From Siphonodentalium dalli (Eukaryota > Mollusca > Scaphopoda > Gadilida > Siphonodentaliidae): a stretch of DNA of 64,000 nt. The stretch is from contig CP136067.1 in NCBI GenBank assembly GCA_032622095.1, positions 201,052,681 to 201,116,680 on the forward strand. Reading direction: 5' to 3'. The position numbers were made by a program, and so were the translations under genes. Positions 56,451-64,000 of the stretch are shown here, piece after piece; position 1 is the first letter of the stretch; each line of letters starts with the position of its first letter. Under the pieces are notes generated by a model that was not told the DNA's origin, did not search any database, and saw only the letters and a program-made list of their open reading frames with translations.

Positions 56451-57950
56451 TTAAACATTCTCAGCTGCTGTTCGGTCAACATATAATTTCCACAGATAAG
56501 CACATTTCCTCACAAAAAAGTCGATTAGATGAATTTCAACTTCTGCGGATTCATGTACGAGATCATTACATCTAGATAGAAATATGCGTGTTTTAGATTC
56601 AGTATCGAGTGAGTCAAATTTTAGATAAACGTCCACGTGAAATTCATTTAGTATTTCATATTCGATAAGATCCCTATCACGATGTAACGAGGAGCATTCC
56701 ACTAATGCATGGGACACTATATCTGTGTATTTTAATCGACAGAGTGAGCAATTTGCTTCTTCGGTTTGTAATATAGACAACAGTCGCGCAACAATTAAAT
56801 ATGACTCTTTGTTTTTGGGGAATTTTCGACAATTTTGCCATAATTGGGACATATGACGACTGGAATGTATGTCATGGAACCGAATAAGTCTATTATCGCT
56901 TAATATGTTTTGTGTCCATTCTGCATCGTTAATTTCCGACCAACGTTGTCTAACTTTTCGCTTCCATGTTGTCGGATTTAAAAAGGATCTATGACGAATA
57001 AACGCTTCCAGTTCCCCTGTCAACTTATATTTGTCAAAGATAAAAATGATATCGGCCATGAAATTCCCTGAAAATTTAACGAGGCCTGTCAGATATTGAT
57101 GTAATCTCGTGAAAAATAATTGTTTACCGGTTTTGTTGGATTTTAAGTTGCACAAGGAACCAAAAAATGACATTTTACGTTTTTCAATTATTGCATTTAT
57201 TGGCGACATACCGACCAAACCGCATGCTATATTTGTTGATGTTCGTCTATGTAAACCCTGGTAATATTTTATGCAGAATCGATGAGTTTTCTCAAGTCGA
57301 TCAACACAATTTCTATTGAGATCCCATAGTAATTCAGAACCATAAAGACCTTTAGATAAGACAACTGATGAATATAACATCGTGCAACTCTGTGGCGTTA
57401 TTCCACCGGGATAAACTCCTGCGTTTGCTAGCATCATGCGTGCACTTCTTAGTTTGTCACAAATGCGTTCAACGAAAGCAGTATTGAAATGATATTTGTC
57501 GATGGGTATGCCAAGATGAGTAGTTTCTGTGCATTCTTCCACCCGATTTGCACACAAAGTCCAATTTTTTGCTCGATTAGAAAATTCATTTTTGGATTCG
57601 TTTAAAACCAGAACCGAGCATTTATTAGAGTTATATCTGTACCGCCATTTGTTCCTGTATTTTTCACAAATATTACATAATTCCGACAACCCCGTACTAC
57701 TCAATGAGAGCAATACCATGTCATCTGCGTGTGTAGGACAAGTACAGTTGACGCCGAGTATAGTAAGACCATATGGTGACTCTGATAACAATTTTATCAA
57801 TTCGTCTACGTATATCATGTAGTACAGAGGCGAGAGAATGCTTCCCTGTCAGTTTGCCCCAACTAGTACTAAATTATCATAATATGCACTCAGTTTACTC
57901 TTGACCAAGTTATCAACGACTCGACAAATTTCACTGAATACTCCGAGACA
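56451..57950 (-). mobile_element. 5'-truncated non-LTR reverse transcriptase (LINE A)
   Basis: A 455-codon minus-strand frame (56451-57818) encodes the C-terminal half of a reverse transcriptase, with the catalytic THADDMVLLS box (57715-57740), HLGIPID, thumb and linker, and CSLCRLKYTDIVSHALVEC near the end. Upstream in the same frame, after one TGA at 57849-57851, the QGSILSPL motif and preceding RVVDNLVKSKLSAYYDN palm segment are present, so homology extends to about 57950. There it ends abruptly: a 5' truncation. Only one stop in about 500 codons suggests recent insertion. The 3' untranslated part may extend to the (TA)n at about 56085. The pattern differs from LINEs B and C. Confidence 0.88.
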
Positions 57951-59070
57951 TTAATAGACGTCGTACTGATATACGAAAACCGCATGAAAAAGGAAAGTGG
58001 AACACTTGGACCATTCTTTTGTGACTTAGTCCGATACCATGTCCCCGTGTACGTAAACATTCACACCCATAACCCTATAAAACCGAATAAACCTACCATG
58101 CGCACAATCTACATGTACGAACAAGCCGATTATCCTGCCATCAACCATCAAATAAAACCTCCCGACTGGACACAATTGTTTAAATACATACCAGTCGAAA
58201 ATATATGTAGTACTTTAACAGAAAAACTGACTGATCTCATGCAAAAACACATTCCACACAAAACAATCCACAATAGGAGAGAAGAACATAAATGGATAAA
58301 CCCCCGGATTAAGTACTTAATTAGGCAACGAAAAAGAATACACAAAATTGCAAAAAGAAGAAATACCCCCGCAGTCTGGTGCAAATATCGTAAAATTCGC
58401 AACGATGTAATTAACGAAGTGAGAGCGGCCAAACGCATACATCTTACAAAGGTACAAGAAGTCATGCACGATCCCATGACAACTGACAGTAAGTGGTGGA
58501 AAACCTTTAATCGTCTCTCCACCGTTATATCTGACAATATGCCACCTTTAAATTGGCAAGGCAACATTTTATCGGCCGATGAGGAAAAATCAGAGGTCCT
58601 CAATAATTATTTCTGCAGCATCGCCTCCATTGATATGTCATATAACCCCCCAGATCTATGAGATGAAGACCCCGATGTTTCTACATGGAATTGTATAGAA
58701 ATAACCGAACTAGAAGTTTTCAACGCACTAAAGGTAATACAGCCTGATAAAGCATCTGGTCCTGATTGTATACGCCCGCGATTATTGAAGAACTGTACAA
58801 GCTTGAGTAAGTCTCTTTCGCAGATTTTCAACCGTTTTCTCCTCCGGAATGGAAACGAGCAAACGTGGTACAGATACACAAGAAAGGCAATCGTAGCAAT
58901 CCAGAAAATTATCGTCCGATTTCACTTCTGAGTTGTATAAGCAAATTATTTGACAAATGCATCGCCAAGCATCTCATGACTTATCTCCAGTCAAGACATA
59001 TTTTAACCGAACATCAGTTTGTCTTCATGCCCACTGACTCAACTTCTTATCAGGTGTGTGAAATATATAA
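57950..59070 (+). mobile_element. Non-LTR retrotransposon LINE B, 5' half (endonuclease end and RT fingers)
   Basis: The plus-strand frame opens with the end of an APE-type endonuclease (DLVRYHVPVYVNIH, about 58027-58067), continues through the linker (KWINPRIKYLIRQRKRIHK; ADEEKSEVLNNYFCSI) and, after a stop near 58660 and a frameshift near 58845, gives SGPDCIRPRLLKN and NPENYRPISLLSC (about 58905-58935), then LTEHQFVF. It is interrupted at about 59071 by a repeat insertion and resumes at 59691. Most of the endonuclease is absent where LINE A abuts. Confidence 0.85.
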
Positions 59071-59690
59071 CAACTAGCAGGTGACCCGACTTCGTCCGGG
59101 CTTTGACCTTGAATTGACAATTTTGAAGGTCAAGGTCAGGTCGGAGTCATTATTTGACCCGCCCAAAAGACTCCCCAGACAAAATTACCAGTAGGTATCA
59201 AATTTCGTCGAAATCCGTCCAGCAGTTTTCCCGACCATAGCTAACAGACAAACAGACAGACAGAAGCCCCAAAATATTTATTAGATCATTTGTGCGTATC
59301 CGTTTCAAGGTGAAGGTCACATCGGGTGGAAAAACTGACCCGATGAAAATCTCCCCCATTCCCAGGAACCCCTAAGTACGAACACATATATAAGAATCAC
59401 ACAACACGCTCATCGGCTCATGTCTGTACACAGACACAACACGCTCTTTACCAACGACACTGTGGATACGAACGCTCTTTAACTATCACGCGACTAACCC
59501 ATGAATTCCCATTGCGGTGGCGGGGGATTGGAGAATGAGTGGTCTGATGTTCCCAGAAGCGGTGCGATGACACTCCATCTGGGATTTTACCCTTAGATGT
59601 GAAGTTTGGGCTCAATCCGTCCGGCAGTTTACCCGGCCATAGCTAACAAACAAACAAACAAACAAACAGAAGTCCCAAAATATATATTAG
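59071..59690 (+). mobile_element. Two repeat units inserted in LINE B
   Basis: 'caactagcaggtgacccgacttcgtccgggctttgacc' begins the first; it ends 'gtccagcagttttcccgacc' + 'atagctaacagacaaacagac' + 'ccccaaaatatttattagat' at about 59285. The second ends with '(caaa)n cagaagtcccaaaatatatattagat'. They are relatives of the array at 41686-47700 and split LINE B between its RT fingers and palm. The ends typical of RTE/SINE-like tails and the head-to-tail pairing repeat the array's architecture. Confidence 0.75.
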
Positions 59691-61260
59691 ATATCAGTAG
59701 TTCACTTAACGAGGGGCAAGACATTCGATTACTATTTTTCGCCATTAGTAAAGCATTTGACAAAGTATGGCACGGCGGTTTACTATTTAAACTTCATGGT
59801 ATAGGAATTCGTGATAACATATTACAATGGTTCAGATTATATCTGTCTAACTGACAGCAGCGTGTTGTCCTACGTTCTGGTTAATCCAAATGGAGGAGAC
59901 CACCGCAGGAGTGCCCACGGGGATTTATATTGGGCCCTATTCTCTTTCTCGTATTTATAAATTACATTGTTGCAAATATTACATGTAACGTTCGCCTCTT
60001 TGGCGACGACACGTCCATCGCATTTACTACCAATGACCCTCACACTGGAGCGATATTGCTACAACAGGATATCGACAAACTCCAAGCTTGGGCTTCTAAA
60101 TGGCATGTTAAATTCAATGAACTCAAGACAGAATGACTAACATGCTCTCGAAAACGTACCCCACTAAACCACCCAACCCTGTACATGAACCAACAGCCCA
60201 TCAAAGAAGTAAAAGTACATAAACATCTTGGCATTATATTGAGTAATGATGGAAGCTGGGGGCCTCATATTGAAGAAATGATTAAGACCGCATGGAAACG
60301 CATCTCTCTACTGAGGAAATACAGATTCTATCTTGATCGTACATGATTAAGACCGCATGGAAACGCATCTCTCTACTGAGGAAATACAGATTCTATCTTG
60401 ATCGTACAGCACTCGAAAAATGTTACTTCACGCTAGTTCCACCAATCCTCGAATACTCCTGTATTGTATGGGACGGCTACTCCTATAAATACTCTGATAA
60501 AATTGAAAACGTACAATACGAAGCAGCCCGAATTGTGACGGGTGCCACCATATCTGTCGGTAATTCTACACTTATGTTAGAAACTGGTTGGGAAACCTTG
60601 AAATCACGTCGTTAAAAACACAAATTAAAAGTGTTTTATAAAATGGTAAATGGACAGTCACCGATGTATCTTAGAACACTAATTCCCCCGACTCACGGAC
60701 AAATATCTAGGCGTGAAACTCGACAAAGCAATCATTTCATAATCCCTGGTTTTGACTATGAATATCACAGAAGATCATTTCTTCCATCAGCGACGTCCCT
60801 ATGGAATAATCTCGACAAAAATATCATTAACATGGATTCCCTTTCAGCATTCAAGAGGTCTCTCGACTTGAATATGAAGAAGACCCATATATGGTTTTAC
60901 TATGCGTATGCCCGCGAAGCCCGAATACTGCACGCCAGACTAAGATTACATTGTAGCCACCTAAATTACCAAACTTATTCTAACTTTGTCTCCGGTCATC
61001 CCAGGTGTGTCTGTGGTGAAATTGAGGACACAGAACACTATTTACTTGAATGTGTTAGATACCGCTCCCAACGTCGCTCACTCTTATCATCAATTTTTAT
61101 TCTGTGTATTGTTACATCCGAGACACTCTTGTGTGGATCCACTAAAATTTCATTGGAAGACAACTTAACAATTTTCACAGAAGTCCAAAAAATTATCATT
61201 TGTACCAAACGTTTTAATGATGGCACCAAACAATTCTCCGCTGAGTCACACACTCATTGA
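59691..61260 (+). mobile_element. LINE B, 3' half (RT palm to C terminus)
   Basis: Resumes with NEGQDIRLLFFAISKAFDKVWH (palm), GPILFLVFINYIV, RLFGDDTSIAF (catalytic FGDD box, about 59990-60020) and KHLGIILSNDGSWGPHIEEM. A 65-bp exact tandem duplication (60278-60342, repeated 60343-60407) breaks the frame. The frame then runs to 60615 and, after one stop, to 61260, with the C-terminal CVCGEIEDTEHYLLEC (about 61005-61055), as in LINE C. Total loss of function is clear from the insertion, stops and duplication. Confidence 0.88.
60278..60407 (+). repeat. 65-bp tandem duplication in LINE B
   Basis: 'atgattaagaccgcatggaa' through 'ttctatcttgatcgtac' is repeated exactly, the second copy starting at 60343. 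Because 65 is not a multiple of three it shifts the frame. Lack of any difference between copies suggests a recent event. Confidence 0.95.
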
Positions 61261-62650
61261 TATTAAACGCACTAATGTTAGTCAGCTATAACATACGATA
61301 ATGGATTACTTTTGAAACTGTTGCGTTATCACGGTATGTTATACGGTTTAGAAGAATAAACAATACAAGCGCGTCCCATTATGATGTGACGTTGGATCAG
61401 AAGCAATGTCAGATTCCCAACCAGTGCATAATCTGACACAATAGAGTATCCACACTCGTCACAATCCTCTATACTGCCAACAAGATATATCACAATTTCA
61501 CTCCTCACCTCCCTTATCATATCCGACATCCACCTTAATCCCCTAAACTATTCTCACATAACCAAAATATTTCCATATAAAACTACTTTATATTCATCTG
61601 AAAACCACAATACCTTTCCAACATACTCTCACATCACCCAAATCATTCCATATGAAACTACCTTATCTTGAAACACCCATCGAACCGGCCAACCCTGTGA
61701 GTAGACAAGTATACGCGATAAAACGTCAATAATTTTAAACCTGAAACCCCCATTTACTTGAAACAGAAGTGTTTTAAAATCATTCTCACAGGATGGACCT
61801 TGTAACAAGCCAATCGGAAACGACTCCCAAAAGCTTAAAGCTTGTTGTCGAATCCCTTTCATATCATCACTGTTAATATATGTCTTGTTTTTGTAATATA
61901 TAATGACTAATATGGAATAAATACTGTTTACACCAATATCGCCACACTCATGTGTGGCCGCGGTCCCAAACAGTGCGTGTATGGGTTTTCATGACATGCC
62001 GCACTGTTCTGGTCTCTAAAATCCCGCCTAAACACCATGCGGCCGATCTGGGCTGATCCGGATCCTAGCAGTTGGGGGCGGATTTTAGTCGTGACACCCT
62101 GTCAATATATTTGGGCTAGTATTATGCGATTCGGGGCTGAATTAATACGATTCTATTTGATAACAAAGAAAAGTAAAATTTATTTCGAGCTAAAATTTAC
62201 TCCGTGATGCCCGTGCGAAATCTATTGAACTTTTCGCGTATTATATATCGCCATATATATGAGGATTGGTGGAACTAGCGTGAAGTAACATTTTTCGAGT
62301 GCTGTACGATCAAGATAGAATCTTATATATCGCCATTGTGCGAAATGACAGTATGATAATATGACAACAGTATATCATGAATGTCCTACTGTGATTGATA
62401 CTCTCGCGCAAAACTGGTACTTGTTCTATACATCTGTGCATGCATGCTTTTATCATATTTATACATGACCGTTATGCTAAAATGACAACAATATATCATG
62501 AATGTCCTACTGTGAATGGCATAATGCTCATATAGTAGAGGCTCTTATGTTCATTTTTTGGCTCCCGTGTGCATTTTGTGAAGAAATATAGCCACTATGC
62601 TCATGATGTTGCTTGATATCTGAGGCACCAGAAAACAAATCTTAGACACC
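61261..62650. other. AT-rich DNA, possible LINE B 3' tail
   Basis: A GC-richer patch at 61945-62060 resembles those near 53.7-54.1 kb. The phrase 'caacaatatatcatgaatgtcctactgtga' occurs twice (about 62365 and 62489). No gene recognised. Confidence 0.45.
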
Positions 62651-62679
62651 TGGGGGTCGCGACTGGGTGGATTTATGAC

Positions 62680-63000
62680 GTCATCAAGATGGCCGCCATC
62701 CAACATTTCAGAGTAGGCACTGAATCAGTTTGATTAATAGTTAGTAGTGAATTTATGGTAGGAAATATAATATTTCTCTACTGTTGTGATACTATGATAA
62801 CAGGCTTCACTTTGACCGAAAAATTGACCACATTTAGCCAAGATGACCGTCAAAATGGCGACCGAAGTTCGGGAAAATGATGAATTTTCACACATGTCTC
62901 TTAAAACATTCACGGTTGTTTGAAATCGGTGGCTAATATCAATTTAATTTTAAATACATTTGAATACCTAACCATTTTAACATGATAATATGTCATACTT
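62680..63000 (+). repeat. Diverged repeat with AAGATGGC motif, copy 1
   Basis: 'catcaagatggccgcc', 'aacatttcagagtaggcactgaatc', 'aaaatggcgaccgaa', 'gatgaattttcacac' and 'tttgaaatcggtggcta' recur in order at 63415-63700, about 730 bp downstream. Similar 'ggcggccgccattttgg' phrases occur in the inverted-repeat element at 18.4-23.2 kb. Confidence 0.7.
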
Positions 63001-63414
63001 TGGGTCTTATTCCTACAAAATGTCGTCAAAATGTGAATTTATAAATATGCTATGAAATTTTACCAAATATCGATTTTGTAATTCAAGCCAAGTGTTAGCC
63101 AGAAAATAGCTGAATTTGATGACAAACAGTTGCAACAGGTTTAAACATATAGATTGCCATATAATTACAACCAAAAAAGTTCATCTGTATTTAAGATGGC
63201 GACTAAAATGGTTGCCAAAATTGATAAATCACTAACATTTGTCAAATTTTCTTTGATATCACTCCTAATGTGCGATTTAGTGAATATAGGTGAATATATT
63301 TGCTCCGTGTTGGCGTAATAACATGGATATATGAAACAATATGAATAGTTTGTGAACAATGGCTGTTTATACTCAAGAGTTCGAGAGAATGAAACGACGA
63401 AAATGAGATGAAAT

Positions 63415-63705
63415 CATCAAAATGGCAACCATGAACAATTTCAGAGTTGGCATTGAGTCTGGGAGGAAATTTTAGATAGTGAAATGATTATGTTTCGCAA
63501 CTAATAATACCATTGGATCACACTTCCTCTTGACGATTCAAGTTGGACCTCAAAATCCAAGATGGCTCCCAAAACGGCGACCGAAATAATAATAATTGAT
63601 GATTTTTCACACTCGCCTCTTAAATTATTTAGAGCGGTTTGAAATCGGTGGCTACTAGCAACCTTATTTTGAATGAATTATACTATCTAATCATTCGACA
63701 ACCAT
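63415..63705 (+). repeat. Diverged repeat with AAGATGGC motif, copy 2
   Basis: Second direct copy of 62680-63000, well diverged. No coding content. Confidence 0.7.
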
Positions 63706-64000
63706 GATATGTTAGATTAACATATATTATCCATATGAATCTAAATTCAGGAGTTTGGCTAAGAATTTTTCACTTAACTCCTGTATTGCTCATGTAATGC
63801 CATCATACTAAGTCAATTCTACCGAAATTCAGCTGCTCATGGAAATTAATTGAATGGACATCACACAACGCAGTACCCAAAACAGTAGCGGCATATAATG
63901 CGTTGACATTAGAGACATCTTCCATGTTAACAAGCTTAATAATTAGTGTATACTTAGTCCAAATATAAGAATATGAGCTAATATTTGTGTGATTCGTTCT

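Overview
The window looks like AT-rich animal nuclear DNA, most likely from a marine invertebrate and probably a lophotrochozoan such as a mollusc. The reasons are spliced thrombospondin type-1 (TSP1) exons with GT..AG borders, at least three different degraded APE-type non-LTR retrotransposons, a tRNA-derived SINE, a dispersed repeat starting GGGACATAACTC of a kind I associate with molluscs, and a very high density of minisatellites and foldback elements. The taxon is an inference. I see no bacterial, phage, CRISPR or organellar content.

One host gene is well supported. It lies on the minus strand between about 18.3 and 13.2 kb. Exon 1 encodes a signal peptide and a Ser/Thr-rich stalk, and two further exons each encode one complete six-cysteine TSP1 domain. 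All three visible junctions are phase 1, so the exons join in frame. Introns 1 and 2 are 323 bp and about 4.2 kb. The 3' part of the gene is not identified; a cysteine-rich exon-like segment near 0.6-0.9 kb on the same strand is a weak candidate. A 44-bp minisatellite starts just downstream of the last TSP1 exon, transposon-like elements sit in intron 2, and a 4.8-kb inverted-repeat element begins 79 bp upstream of the start codon.

Layout. 0-1.8 kb: mostly unassigned. 1.8-2.5 kb: 69-bp minisatellite that switches orientation. 2.5-8.7 kb: nested segmental duplications of repeat modules. 8.7-11.5 kb: dispersed repeats, a hAT-like terminus and a SINE. 12-18.3 kb: the TSP1 gene. 18.4-23.2 kb: large inverted-repeat element containing degenerate satellite. 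23.5-24.8 kb: decayed GC-rich coding remnant and a 67-bp minisatellite. 25-29.2 kb: foldbacks, including a palindrome-within-inverted-repeat, and degenerate satellite. 29.4-42.0 kb: a nearly perfect tandem duplication of a 6.3-kb unit carrying four minisatellites, a hairpin, a foldback and a reverse transcriptase relic. 41.7-47.7 kb: a head-to-tail array of repeat units, each beginning ACTAGCAGGTTAGCCCGCC and ending in a TA-rich tail. 47.7-49.7 kb: a TIR element and a ~105-bp satellite. 49.7-61.3 kb: three non-LTR retrotransposon remnants, one inverted next to another and one broken by the same repeat family. 61.3-64 kb: AT-rich DNA with diverged repeats carrying the AAGATGGC motif.

Most long open frames here are produced by minisatellites whose period is a multiple of three, not by genes. 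No clearly new biological system is demonstrated. The observations most worth checking are the TSP1 gene with a transposon-like element at its promoter, the tandem 6.3-kb duplication, the nested palindromes at 27.6 kb, the recurring pairing of inverted minisatellites, and the self-stacked repeat array at 42-47 kb.
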